In this document: positions 34,301 to 44,330 of the stretch, piece by piece
How the letters are laid out: every line of letters begins with the position of its first letter
Position numbering within the stretch: the first letter of the stretch is position 1
From: Cyclina sinensis
Lineage: Eukaryota; Mollusca; Bivalvia; Venerida; Veneridae
Direction of reading: 5' to 3'
Assembly: GCA_012932295.1 (NCBI GenBank)
Contig: JAAONU010000019.1
Coordinates: 25,065,647 to 25,129,646 of the forward strand
Length of the DNA stretch: 64,000 bases
Notes under the pieces: model-generated
Database searches by the model: none
What the model saw: the letters and a program-made list of their open reading frames with translations, nothing else
What the model was told of the DNA's origin: nothing
Position numbers and translations under genes: made by a program

Positions 34301-37046
34301 TTGAACAATCCTAAAGATAAACGGAGATATCGCGGTGACTTAAGATAAAGAAAAGATAATTAACAAACTTTTCCTGTGTTATACTTGAACACTATTATGG
34401 CTGGCCCATTCTATATTGTTCTAACTTGTTTAGTTAAGATACCTAATAATGAGGTCAGAGACCTTTGATTCTTTCTATTATATGCAACAAAACGTTTGTC
34501 CTTGCCTTATTGTTCATTCAGCAATTGTAATGCATTTACTGTTTCGAATCTAAAATGGCTCATTTTTCGATGGTATTTTTAAACGCTGCACCGGCATAAC
34601 ATCGTGATTTCATTTTAATGCGGCTGCTACGATACTCGTACTCACAGGTTCAAACAGAAAAAAGTGGCTTTCAAACAGTACATGTATACTGCACGTGACC
34701 ATTTTCTATTTCTCTGCAACTATGGAAATCATCTTTACCTTAATAAACTTGCGTAAGAGATTTCAGAAGTCATTTGTTTAGCATATAAAATCTAAAATAA
34801 AAAGTTAAATGGGGAATTAACGTTGAAATTAGCGGAAGTAACTCATTTGGATGTCCTCTGATAATTCCGGAAAGGAATTAAACTCACAAAAAGCTATGAA
34901 TTGAAAATGAATAGATATTCTTTTATGTTGTATATACTGATCAATCAACGAATATCACGTTTAATGAAATACATTGTACCTTTTTCAATAACCATGTTTA
35001 TATGCCTAAACAGGTGTTATGTATACAATGATCTTGTAAACATATACATTTACATGTGTCTAATTCATGATTCTGACATTTAGATCATGAACTCTATGGA
35101 TTAGTAATGTAACTTAATGTACAGATGTAAAATCATTTGATAATAATTAAATTCGTATAATACGAATGTTTACTTTCAGCAGAAGATAGTTTTGACTGAA
35201 TTCTGCTGCAAAGTGTGCAGCGGTATATGATCTCAGAGGATTGTTTATTCTAAGAAATGAAACCAGGCGAGGTTAACCAGCAATGTGAGCAACAAGATAA
35301 AACTATGATTGCATATCCAGTGGTAAAAAATATTGTACACACACAAAAAAAGAAAAGTCCTTGAAATTTGACCTTTGATCTTCCTGATCTTTGTTACTGA
35401 TAAAGGTTAAAAGGTTGTAAGTGTAATAATATAAAGAAGGACTTACAGCCTTTCTGCATTACAGTATTGGTATTTAAGGGAAATGGTGATATAAAATTCA
35501 AGTATTGTTTCTTGACTTAAGCCAAATGTTTTAAATATATTAAAACACAAAACTAGCTAAATCTTTTAGATACATTAAAACTCAAAACTAAAAACTATTA
35601 TATGATTCGAAGAATACGATGTAAGTTGTAATCTTTGGCTGGTTGCTGACGAATGTTTCATCCGGGACTTTTGTTGTCGTTGTTTGTTTGTTTGTTTGTT
35701 TGTTTTTTGCAAAATAAATCCGGATATGTTTGAGGATGATAAAAGATAAAGAAGATGCGTATCTATATAGAAATGGCATTTATTTTGAAATAAGGAATGA
35801 ACTGGTAAAAACAAGAGTAAGAAAGCTAAACACTTATAACACTTAAGTGAAGTAGATTTAATTTTCGAATAGATTCGGCAGAGGGAAACTCAGCTATGAT
35901 GGAAGCGATGCACCAAGCATTTACAAATTAATTGCTTTACCTGTGAATTTTAGTGAGATATAATTCAAAACACTTGGCCAAATGTAGACTGACTTATTTA
36001 AAGAGGCTGTACTCCAGATTTGACATAAAAAATTTTTTTTCATAAATTATATATTTAGATGCCGTGAGATTATAACGATATAATATTTTACTTCAAAACT
36101 GATTATAGAAGTCAAAATAGAATAAAAAAATATTTTCGCTCCAGCCTGATTTGAACTCTGGACCCTCATGTTAACAAAATAATTCCAACGCTTTTACTGT
36201 CTTCACCATCGCGGCATGTGATATTACAGATATTTACTTTAAATCTTATACGATATAGTTATACCGTCGCGTTACGGTATAGCACTTTGAAAGGGAAAAA
36301 AATCAATTTATAATGTAATTATTTGACTTATTTTTTGTCAGTAGGTTATTTTTTAAGCATTAATCATAAATATTACAAGAAATTTATAAAACAAGAAAAC
36401 TTTCTTTTTTTTGTCATCTGGAGCACAGCCCCTTTAAATGGCGGAGTTTCCATCCGGGGTTTCCATGCAGCGTTTACTTTCTGCTTGGTAACCAAGCAGA
36501 CATGTTTTACCAGATTTAAGTTAGCTCAGTGATAGTTTAGTTTGTAGTTTATATAAAATGTTTTCACCTCTTCTTTATATGGACCCTGAGTCTTGGGGTG
36601 GACCCTTCAACTGAACTGTATGACCCTTGCTTAATGTGCTTGAACTCAAGGTTAGACATCACATGATAACCTTGTTACCAGTTATAACCGCAAATTTCGT
36701 TTGAACATACTGATACTATACTTAACTAAAAACAGTTCTTGAAGTTTGTTATTGCTTTCAGTGGCAAACAAAAATTTCTTTCTTCGCATCAAATTTAACG
36801 AGAAAAGCCGCAGCGATGCAGAAATAGACAGTGCGTGCATATATATTTGACAGCTGTAAGCTGGTTGAGTGCACTGAGTACGAAACAGTAAGCACTGGAT
36901 TTTTTTTTTGCGAATCCGTAGCAGGAAAGCGATGACAGATTTATGCAGTTTTCTACAACAGAAACAAATCTCTCACCTGCACTGGAAGACACATCTTCGA
37001 CGTACACACCCAGAGCAATGCAGACGACAAATATCAAGCGTTCCAT
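15125..37046 (-). CDS. Secreted/membrane-anchored alpha-carbonic anhydrase (331 aa, 8 exons)
   Basis: Exons on the - strand: 37046-36977, 26668-26639, 26313-26140, 22071-21923, 20809-20717, 20182-20119, 16503-16346 and 15382-15125 (stop TAG). The total is 996 nt in one frame. It catalyses reversible CO2 hydration. Zinc ligands are His118 and His120 (QFHFHWG) and His143 (MHLVHYN). The proton shuttle is His90 (NNGHT), the gatekeepers Glu130 (GSEH) and Thr223 (SLTTPPC). Cys45-Cys227 matches the disulfide of extracellular isoforms. Residues 1-23 form a signal peptide. NIS and NET are possible N-glycosylation sites. Residues ~313-331 are hydrophobic and end the protein with almost no tail, which suggests a GPI-anchor signal or a membrane anchor. 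The 30-nt second exon and the 93- and 158-nt exons recall the vertebrate CA9/12/14 gene layout. An in-frame upstream ATG (37109) would put 21 residues before the signal peptide, so I prefer 37046. Catalytically intact; it could serve acid-base balance or shell mineralisation. Confidence 0.93.
15759..16071 (+). mobile_element. MITE copy A (313 bp) in carbonic anhydrase intron 7
   Basis: Flanked by a perfect 9-bp duplication CACCAACCA (15750-15758 and 16072-16080). The ends are CATTCGGAAC and GTTACGATTG, an imperfect inverted pair matching at 8 of 10 positions. A second full-length copy lies in reverse orientation at 28241-28552 in intron 1 of the same gene. There is no coding capacity, so it is non-autonomous. 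The superfamily is uncertain; the 9-bp duplication would fit Mutator-like elements. Confidence 0.8.
16921..17175. repeat. Poly-T run and C-rich tract
   Basis: Twenty-nine T at 16921-16949 followed by a G-rich stretch, then a C-rich tract at about 17143-17172. Both are simple sequence in carbonic anhydrase intron 6, next to the foldback element. Confidence 0.7.
17315..19051. mobile_element. Foldback-type element: two near-contiguous inverted arms with internal tandem repeats
   Basis: The left end AGATTTGTGAAGTTAGCGGC is the exact reverse complement of the right end, and a perfect 9-bp duplication GTTCAGCAA flanks it (17306-17314, 19052-19060). The arms run inward to a centre near 18290 with almost no loop. 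Each arm has an outer zone of short GGCGGCCTAGCGGCC-type repeats and an inner zone of ~150-165-bp units containing CAACAAGAACTAGCTTTGAT and CATGTAATGTACATTTCAGG. No transposase frame is seen. Long inverted arms built of tandem repeats with a 9-bp duplication are the hallmark of Foldback-type elements. It sits in carbonic anhydrase intron 6 (16504-20118). Confidence 0.85.
20940..21270 (+). repeat. Diverged ~70-86-bp tandem repeat
   Basis: Four degraded units share TGCAAGGGAGATCACCGTGA and GACTTCCGTGCC-like motifs (starts near 20969, 21055, 21125 and 21207). It lies in carbonic anhydrase intron 4. Open frames across it follow from the repeat. Confidence 0.6.
22076..22690. repeat. AAGTTTAAACCTATACATCG minisatellite (~36-40-bp unit)
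   Basis: About 16 units, each with the palindrome GTTTAAAC, CTATACATCGGT and a purine-rich spacer (AAAAGCAAGAAATATT). The array begins within a few bases of the acceptor of carbonic anhydrase exon 4 (exon start 22071 on the - strand), so it occupies the end of intron 3 in transcript sense. Confidence 0.85.
22691..24164. other. Intronic stretch with no supported feature
   Basis: AT-rich sequence inside carbonic anhydrase intron 3, upstream of the nested tetraspan gene. Its promoter or a 5' UTR exon may lie here, because an AG acceptor touches the nested gene's ATG. No motif was recognised. Confidence 0.5.
24165..25511 (+). CDS. PMP22/claudin-like four-transmembrane protein 2 (174 aa), nested in a carbonic anhydrase intron
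   Basis: Exons: 24165-24336, 24741-24902 and 25321-25511 (stop TGA), GT/AG introns in phase 1, total 525 nt. The protein starts MNVKLLVADV. It has a membrane segment at about residues 7-26, then a first extracellular loop with PYWYGK and GLFETC, which is the claudin/PMP22 GLWxxC signature with Phe for Trp. Hydrophobic segments follow at about 73-95, 100-123 and 142-163, and a short cytoplasmic tail begins KPKSAVK. It lies wholly within carbonic anhydrase intron 3 (22072-26139) on the opposite strand. Same loop signature, intron number and phases as the gene at 8704-10535, with low residue identity: likely an old duplication. A TTGCAG acceptor immediately before the ATG suggests an upstream non-coding exon. 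Role inferred only from family: membrane or junction tetraspan. Confidence 0.85.
25065..25115 (+). mobile_element. Possible SINE B-box fragment
   Basis: GGCTTGAATTCGATTCCTC resembles a pol III B box, with no clear A box upstream. Weak remnant in intron 2 of the nested tetraspan gene. Confidence 0.25.
25862..25867 (+). promoter_or_regulatory. Candidate poly(A) signal, tetraspan gene 2
   Basis: AATAAA about 350 bp after the stop codon and 270 bp before carbonic anhydrase exon 3 on the opposite strand, so the nested gene can end before reaching that exon. Confidence 0.5.
28169..28675 (+). repeat. Three-copy ~62-bp tandem repeat, middle copy split by a MITE
   Basis: Units contain TTTCCTTACCGTTCACGGAA, CCGGAGATGACCGATTTG and CGACAGAGCTGTGTA. 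Copy 1 is at about 28169-28230 and copy 3 at about 28614-28675. Copy 2 is interrupted after its first 10 bases (28231-28240) and resumes at 28553. Removing the insert and one target copy restores a regular array. Confidence 0.8.
28241..28552 (-). mobile_element. MITE copy B (312 bp) in carbonic anhydrase intron 1
   Basis: Reverse-orientation, full-length relative of the element at 15759-16071. It opens CAATCGTAAC and closes GTTCCGAATG, and is flanked by the 10-bp direct repeat TTTCCTTACC (28231-28240 and 28553-28562). Its length differs from copy A by one base, and most internal sequence is alignable by eye. Confidence 0.8.
28676..30154. other. Intronic stretch with no supported feature
   Basis: Part of the long first intron of the carbonic anhydrase gene (26669-36976). 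It is AT-rich, with a duplicated GTCACGTGGGTAG motif near 29612-29650. No gene or repeat could be supported. Confidence 0.5.
30155..30230 (+). mobile_element. tRNA-derived SINE head
   Basis: A-box-like GTCATGTGGTTCAGGGGAAA and B-box-like GGTCGGGAGTTCAATCCCCC at tRNA spacing. The outer 5' and 3' ends do not pair as an acceptor stem, so this is a tRNA-derived repeat rather than a tRNA gene. A run of C follows at about 30341-30357. Confidence 0.6.
31021..31600 (+). repeat. (GAT)n/(GGT)n trinucleotide satellite, ~580 bp
   Basis: Alternating blocks of GAT and GGT, with AGT interruptions, form a long array in carbonic anhydrase intron 1. The three open frames of Met/Val or Asp/Gly runs across it are artefacts. 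On the carbonic anhydrase sense strand it reads as an ATC/ACC array. Confidence 0.95.
32160..32240. repeat. A-rich low-complexity tract
   Basis: Runs of A with AAAAC interruptions. No further feature in the surrounding intron sequence (31620-32815). Confidence 0.6.
32816..33128 (+). repeat. 28-bp minisatellite (CACCTAATTTTTAYTTTTCT unit)
   Basis: About 11 near-identical units of roughly 28 bp, each CACCTAATTTTTAYTTTTCT followed by GTATTTTT, with single-base variants (TTTCGTCACC, TTTACG). It lies in carbonic anhydrase intron 1. Confidence 0.9.
33129..36000. other. Intronic stretch with no supported gene
   Basis: Continuation of carbonic anhydrase intron 1. AT-rich, with a short inverted motif built from TCAAAGTTCAAAG near 33675-33700 and a TTTG run near 35683-35705. 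Nothing codes convincingly. Confidence 0.5.
36001..36434. mobile_element. 434-bp TIR element with tRNA-like core
   Basis: The ends AAGAGGCTGTACTCCAGAT and, in reverse complement, AAGGGGCTGTGCTCCAGAT match at 17 of 19 positions and are bordered by TA on both sides. Inside, on the - strand (about 36130-36215), ATGGTGAAGACAGTAAAAGC (A-box-like) and GGGTCCAGAGTTCAAATCAG (B-box-like) form a tRNA-like unit. There is no transposase. The TA border would fit a Tc1/mariner-mobilised MITE that carries, or captured, a SINE-type promoter. It lies in carbonic anhydrase intron 1. Confidence 0.7.
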
Positions 37047-37382
37047 TTTCCTTTCTTCGGGTCGAAAATCTTTTCGATTCACTTTTTCCACAAATTCAAG
37101 CAAAGTCACACGAAATGCTAAGCAAGTCTGTCACTATAACGCCAACTATAGAATTGTATGCCGAACTATTTCATCTATCTAAATTGCTTGTTACGATTTT
37201 CTGATGTTTTTTTTTCTTTCTTTCGTTTTTTTTTTATCTAACAGCCAAACTGTCTGTCTTTAAGCTTCAGTAAATCGTTTCGTTTTTATACTTGTCAGTT
37301 ACAATAAATTTTAGAGATTACCTCCGTCCCTAGTTAAGTATTCTGTATTTCCAAAGTCACTGGCAGCCTTCTCGCGTATACA

Positions 37383-37390
37383 TATATATA
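37383..37390 (-). promoter_or_regulatory. TATA-like motif upstream of carbonic anhydrase
   Basis: TATATATA about 340 bp upstream of the chosen start codon on the - strand. It is the only obvious core-promoter-like motif in the first 400 bp, but AT-rich sequence makes this weak. Confidence 0.2.
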
Positions 37391-38600
37391 GCACCGTGAC
37401 GGAGCGAGCGCCCCCTAACTAACAGTACTTACGGACTTTGTACGACTTGCTTATTGTTACAAGCGTTTAGATTACTATGAATTACAAATGAAGAGTGTTG
37501 GTTATAGGTAACAACTTATCAGCGATAGAATCTTCCCTCAAAAAGGCCAAGCGAACTGTCCCGCGGCGAATGGTTACTTGATCAAATGATGTTAAATCGG
37601 TTTCGCTTTCCAGTTGCCCTTCATTAAGTTTTCTGCTTTGTTTCATGATTTCATATTACGTAACTTTCTGTATGTGTAACTAAAGGTACTTTAAACTAAA
37701 GTAGCGTCTAGCGGCGATCTTTGCTAGTGTTTATTTTTTAAGTGTGGACAATACAGGAATTAAAAATTATAAGTGTAGTATTGTTAGTTAAATATTAAAC
37801 ATTTCTGAGTAAGAAAAAACAAACTGGTCATACCTCTGTATAAATCATTGAAATAGGAAAATGGATTAAATAAATAAATCAATAAATAAATAAAAACTTT
37901 CAAATTTAGGTACAATCTACTCATTGCAACATATTGTGAAGTTTATATTTGCCATTTTCAATCTGATACCAAAGTTAGCGACGATTTCACCTTGTCACAA
38001 GCTCATCTAAATATTCCCGATCACATTCTACACAAATTTAACAAAATAAACAAGTTAACTTAAAATATAAAAAGCTTCTGTAAAAGTGCATTTCAAGTGA
38101 ATTCATTTTATCATTATTTACTGCGCTGTTGAAAGGAGAAACGCCTGATCATGTTCTAATTTGCAAATGCAACAGGAAAGTAATCCATCAGACTTGAATA
38201 TTTGTGTTGAAACGATAAAGTAACTTGAAATATAAACAACGGTGAATTTTAAAAGAAATTTGGCGCGGTGTGAGTAAAATAACGGCAAAAGAACATCGAA
38301 AAGTACGTGCAACTAACGTTAAATACGTCATTTAGATGACGTTGTCGCTTAAACCACTTTGCAAGTAGCAGAGAATCCTTTAATATATATGATTTAAACA
38401 TCTATTCGCTTTTCGTTTCTTATTCTTGGCAATAAAATAATCGTTATTTGAAAGTTTATCATTTATGCGGGTAGCAATAAAGCTGCAAAGTGATTAACTA
38501 ACTGTCGATTTTCTAAATGTTTAAGTAAAATCATTTATTTATGCCTAAATAGCAAACAAACAAAAAGAAAGCTTGAATGAAGTGTGAGAGAGTGATAAAC
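37391..38600. other. Upstream flank of carbonic anhydrase, nothing supported
   Basis: AT-rich sequence with short AATAAATA repeats near 37868-37892. No exon, repeat family or RNA gene is supported. Confidence 0.5.
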
Positions 38601-38629
38601 TGATTAACAAACGAGTGAACTAAAAAGAA

Positions 38630-39238
38630 CAAAAAGAAAGAAAAAGGAAGGAGGGAAGGAAGATAGGAAAGGCAGATAGAAAGGGAGGGAGGGAAGTCGC
38701 TCAGGTAGGTAGATAGGTGAAAGAATGAAAGAAAGATAGATAGAAAGTAGGAAGGGAGGGAGGGAGGGAAGTAGTTCAGGTAGGTTGATAGGTGAAAGAA
38801 AATGAAAAAGAAAGAAAGACAGAAAGAAAGAAGGAAGGAAGGAAAGAATGAAAGAAAGAATAGAAAGTAGGAAGGGAGTGAGGGAGGGAAGTCGCTCAGG
38901 TAGGTTGATAGGTGAAAGAATGAAAGAAAGATAGATAGATAGGAAGTAGGAAGGGAAGGAGGGAGGGAGGGAAGTTGTTCAGGTAGGTTGATAAGTGAAA
39001 GAAAATGAAAAAAAAGAAGAAAGAAAGGAAAGAATGAAGGAAGGAAGGAAAATAGAGAAAGAACGAAAGAAAGGCAGATAGAAAGGGAGGGAGGGAAGTA
39101 GTTCAGGTAAGTAGATAGGTGAAAGAAAGAAAGAAAGATAGATAGAAAGTATGAAAGAAGGAAGGGAAATAGGGAAAGAAAGAAAGTAAAAAAGAAAGAA
39201 GAAGGAAGGAAGGAAAGAAAGCAAGAAAGAAAAACGAT
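38630..39238 (+). repeat. Purine-rich (GAAA/GGAA)n array with higher-order repeat
   Basis: Nearly uninterrupted A/G sequence. Within it a longer unit recurs at least five times: GGGAGGGAAG, then TTCAGGTAGGTTGATAGGTG, then AAAGAATGAAAGAAAGATAG. The 241-codon serine/phenylalanine/leucine-rich frame on the - strand is its translation and is not a gene. Confidence 0.9.
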
Positions 39239-40456
39239 TACGCCCTCTGTTTTCAATGTTTATAACCTTTTTAGTTTCTTTCTTTTTCAGTAAAAATTTC
39301 TTATATTTCTTTTGTCATCGAAAGTTGACATATATTTTACAACCTAGCTTTATGTTTACGTCTCTGCTCGGCACTTAGCGAACCTCCTTTTGTTTGAAAA
39401 TATAAAAATTTGATCATTGACATTCTAGTACACTTGAACACTTCCCGTCTACGATTAATATATTTTTCTTCACACTTAAAGTGTACGTTGTTTTCAGTTT
39501 AAATTTCAACCGCAATTCATAAAGTAAAGGAAATCTACAGTTCAAACTTGCCACGTTTTTACCAAACCGGAATATAGTGAAGTCTACTTGGACTGAAACC
39601 TCAAAGTCTTAATGAATCAGTGCAAAAGTAAGCACTCTTACATTTAAACAGACCCCCTGCTAACACCAGCACACACGCGCTAACGCACGTACACCCCTTC
39701 TCCTTCCGTCCTGTATCGTTGCTTTCTGCTTTACTTACTGGCTGCTAAAGAAATCTACACACAAAATTTAAGTTGCAACATGAAAAACGTTGATGCACAG
39801 CATCAAGTCGGCGAAGAAGATGTGAATGTGTTGGATACATGTTATTTTATTCATACAGAATATTTTATAAGCTGTAGAACTGTAAGCGCATTTAAATCAT
39901 CACTGTGTTTGCAAGTGAAAATGGACGAAAATGAATTACATCAAATAGGAATTATCGAAATAAAAGAGACATGAACTAGGCGCTTATTACTTGTACAATA
40001 GTTTACCAACATGTCCGACTAGTGCAGGCATCAACTGTCCTTTAATAATCTATGTCATGACCGTGTGGGGATTTTGGGCATTTTCCCCCCATTTTGGTGC
40101 TCTAACGTAAGGTGGAACTCTACACTTCAAAAGCGGGATCCATCGAAATGGCACTGGATTATAAACTATTCACACCTCCAGTACTGAAGAGTTGAACTCT
40201 ACTAACACCAGACTCAGGTGGTCCATGTAGTTTTGCTTTTTTATCGTCGGTTACGTTTTCCCGTATGACAGACGCCATCAGCAGAATATTATTTGTTTTC
40301 AGGTTAGAGAGTATCGCATTCAAGTTTCTTTTACATGTTCAGTGTATATAGAACCGATAATAAGCCCTTTGTTTATGTTCGTAATTTGGCGGCCCGACAG
40401 CCTAGCGGACTAACCGTAGCGACCTAGCTCGGTTTAACTTCTCATTGGACAAACAG

Positions 40457-40533
40457 TGCAGAAGTGAGTGTCGAACTCGCGACCCCTTGACTACAAGGTC
40501 TGTGCATTACCTCTTGATCATTACCACCGCCTG
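40457..40533 (-). mobile_element. tRNA-derived SINE head
   Basis: On the - strand, TGGTAATGATCAAGAGGTAA (A-box-like) is followed by GGGGTCGCGAGTTCGACACT (B-box-like). Spacing fits a tRNA-derived SINE; flanking stems do not pair as a tRNA would. Confidence 0.6.
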
Positions 40534-43500
40534 TGGTGGTATTCTCTGATGCCATGCTCTCTGGTGCTCCTCTAGGTGAGCAAGGTAAAGGTAGCTTTAT
40601 ATATTTCCAAATCCATGACTTTCATTGATCAATTATTTTAGAGGTAGAAGTAAGCTTTATTCAGAGAAAAGCCTCTCCTATCCCCCTCTAGAGCTCCGCA
40701 TTCAATGGCTTATTCAACTATACGCTAACTTAAAACGCGCGAAAACATTGCTGCGTTAAAGCAGATGCAATACTTGAGACAAATTTTGGTTTGAATTTTT
40801 AAGACTTTCCTGCAATGCAACATACATTGTTGTATTTACAATGAATGTGACCCCCACACAGTTGTCTAATGTGTCATGTACTCGAATAATCTTGCAATAA
40901 AGTGCCGGACCAGTTTCCAACAAGCGTATATGAATATAACATATATAAATTAATCACTGATCAGTTTGCATAACACTAAACAAAATTTTCAAATATTCCA
41001 GCCGTTTTTTCTTCACGAAAACATGTTATCGATGCTGATATATGACGTTCTAGTAACTGTATAGGGGTCTTTTAACAAATTATATATATTATCTATTTCA
41101 TTAAATATCGCATAAAATATAAAAAAAAAATAGCAAATTTCTTCATCATTTGTTGCAAGCGGATACAACTGCCTTTTTATGATTTTAAAATCGGAGTACT
41201 TAGCAATTTTAAATGTAATAAATGCAGATGGTTTCAAATTATTGCCATCACGTGTCTGTCAGCGACAGACACTTAAAACCATAATTAATTTTATGCTTAT
41301 ATTATTTCAAAATATATTAGTTTGTCTTTGAATGTTATATACGTAGCATTAGTATATTACCACTTCATGTCTCTATGTCAGTTTGAAAATACCTGTTTCG
41401 GGTGGTGTAATTTGACTCAGGATGTACCTTACAAAATTTGAATATCTTAATTCATCTCTCGTTCGTCTTCCGTTCGAAGATAGGGTAATTATTCTTGTAC
41501 TTTTTCATCCTTCTGTCCCTTTTCTGTGTCACGGAAACCACAGTCAAATTATTTGTTGGACTATAGGTGATGTGCTTGGATGAAAACAAACAGTTCACGT
41601 TAACAGACATGTTTTAATATATAACACTACGAATATATATATTTATAAGAAGTCCAAAAGAATATCCGGATTAAGAATAGTAAAATTTATGAGAAGACTT
41701 CACATGTCGAAAATTTTCCGTTTAATTCCGGTGGTAAACGTGTCTCATTATTTTGCTTACCAGTATTATATAAATAATATTAGATCAACGTCACAAAATT
41801 TATTATTTAAAAATGTCTATAAACTAAAGACCATTTCGTAGCTCTTATTGAAATTAAGGTGTCTAATTTGGTTAAAACTAAAGTACCAAGGTCGGGGACC
41901 ATTGTGAAGATATTATTACGCAACCTGTATCTGAATACTTCTTAGCCGTAGGCACTGTTTTACCTGAAACGCTAAATATAATGCATAAATTGTAAAAAAA
42001 AAAAAAGGCTCTACATGCACAATTTCTGAGATAGTGATTTTTTTCTGTCAAGTTCTTGACTTTTTGTTCCAGTTTTAATCAAAATTCTTTTTGTTTTAAA
42101 ATTTTACAGTTAAACTTTTAATGTAAAATTGATACTACAGTGAGACGAAAATTGGGGGCGCGACCATCACCTGATTCACAGATTCGCCCCTTTTCTTACT
42201 CGCTCCCTCCTCCTTTACTTTCCAACACACCTCTAAGTCCGCTGATCTTTTATATTTTATAGCGTATAAAATATCATTTTACTTTTTTGTTTATCATGAA
42301 TATTTATGAGGTATCAGTGATCCAGTGTTGCTAATGAATACTTTTAACAAGGAAATCAAAAGAAAAAAAGATACAAACTTCAAGATGGCAATTTCGTCGT
42401 TTAAATTTAGATCGCGTTATATTTAGTTCGTTTCCAGTTTGACAACAGATTATATGTCCTTAAATTTCAAGAATATCAACTTAAACAGCCAGAGTAAACG
42501 TGACCAATCTAGTATGAACGAGACCAATCTAAGCAGACTAGCGGTCATATATTTATCTTGACACGTCTTTATTGTGGTTTGCGATATGTATCTGTAAAAA
42601 AAAGAATAAATAAATAAAAAAGAAAGCCGGTTTATTATAATTAAGATCGCTTATTCAAACTACTCGACTGGCCAATGAAAAGGATAGCAATTTGGCGAAC
42701 CCTCAAAGTTTTCTTGAATTATGTCATTAATGCAAGAATAACAGGCACAGAAACGCATGTACACAAAGAATAAATGTTGAATATTTAAACTGCATAAAAA
42801 TGTAAAAGGAATCAACCTGACTACGGGAAATACTGATTCTCTTCAAACCTGATCTCTAAAACAATGCGTATATTATGTTGGAAGTTGGAACTATAAAATG
42901 TAGTTTGATCTGAGTTTGTTTTTTTTACTTTTGTTCCATCCTTTGGTCTTAGATCTAACGAGACCTCTGACAAAAGTTGACGTAGAAATATAGTTTCTAC
43001 ACATTGTAAGACAAATACTGCTCTTTAATCAAAGGAACTAATTATGCTATAATAAAACATGAATGTGCACGTAAAAAAATAGGCTGTTTCATGTATTTTT
43101 ATTTTCTTGAAAGACACTGCAGGAAACCGTATAAAAACTACCTTTATGTATAAAAAAAATCTTATAGAAATGACAAGCACATTTGTTATGTCATGACGAT
43201 TAAATCTCAGGTTATCTAAAAATTATTTGTTTCAGTTCAGATTCCATCAGTATTTGAAACATAAATTTGGAAAGAATAAGACAACTTTAGTCAGTTTTAT
43301 AAACTGTTCATTCAAAGCATGCTTAAATTACCATATATGTAGACCTATAACAGTGAATATACTAAGATATCTAATAATCAGATTAATTATTCAAAAGTTA
43401 TAGATAAGAGGTTATCCTATGACGTAGACGAATAAATTAAAGTCCCAAACAGAACGTCATTCTATTACATCATAATTAAAAACTACGTGATTCCTGTAGG

Positions 43501-44220
43501 ATAGTCATATGATCCGGGATAAAAATAGACTAGACTGTTAACAAAGTTGAGGTATCGGTAAGGTTCAGGATCAAGGATAATGTCGGCATCGACCTCGTCG
43601 GAGATCTGTTCACGCTGGACGCAAATTGCAGACGACACTTAAAACTATCACGATAATTTGAATTCTTTGTTTGAAGTATCACGAGTAATAAAAAGTGCAT
43701 TGCCTTCAAAATCTATAAAAAAATAATAGATTAACCATTTAAAAAAATAAAGATCAAGACTTTGAACGCGAAACTGACAATGAGCAATATAATCCCTTTA
43801 CACTAGATGACATGAGAATAGGTCTTCAAACGCTTGTACAAGAGACTAGTTATACTCAAGAATACTGTAGACCATTCTTCTAACATGTGGGATCATTTAG
43901 TCAACTTCTTTGTATAGTTAATATAAAAAATGCAGCAATTTCTCAGTATTGCCTTTTTATAGAGCAGTATAAATATATTTTTCGTTTTTTTAAAAAGTTA
44001 GTTGTATTTTCATAAGTCGATAACTCTTAATACAGGTTTCGGTCGCATTGTGACGTCATCGTGCAGTCTGACTTGTCCATATTTGATGTTTTTCTTTCTT
44101 TCTTTTTCTTTTGTATTTGAAAGCAGAGCTTGAGATAGAACTAAAACCTCCCCATAGTTTTTTTAGAAAACATATGTTTCTATATTGTCGAGACATGTAT
44201 ATTAATGCTAATTTCAATGT

Positions 44221-44330
44221 TCTAGTGGGGTAAAGCACATGACTTGAAATCCATTGGCCGGAAGTTCGATCTCTCCAACCACCCTCCAACACTCCTAATT
44301 GTCTTTCGGATGAGACGTTAAACCTTTAAT
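44221..44330 (+). mobile_element. tRNA-derived SINE
   Basis: Degenerate A box (TAGTGGGGTAAAGCACATGA), a B-box-like GGCCGGAAGTTCGATCTCTC, then TCTTTCGGATGAGACGTTAA, a tail motif I recall from other animal SINEs. Confidence 0.55.

Noticed and set aside
37047..37109. Upstream start for carbonic anhydrase (MTLLEF...)
   Set aside because: It would place 21 charged residues before the signal peptide and spoil secretion; the second ATG gives a normal signal peptide.
38531..39256. 241-codon open frame on the - strand
   Set aside because: It is the translation of the A/G-rich tandem array into Ser/Phe/Leu repeats, with no domain and no splice context.
39780..39974. 64-codon open frame on the + strand
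   Set aside because: Isolated, without a domain, splice partner or poly(A) context that would support a gene.
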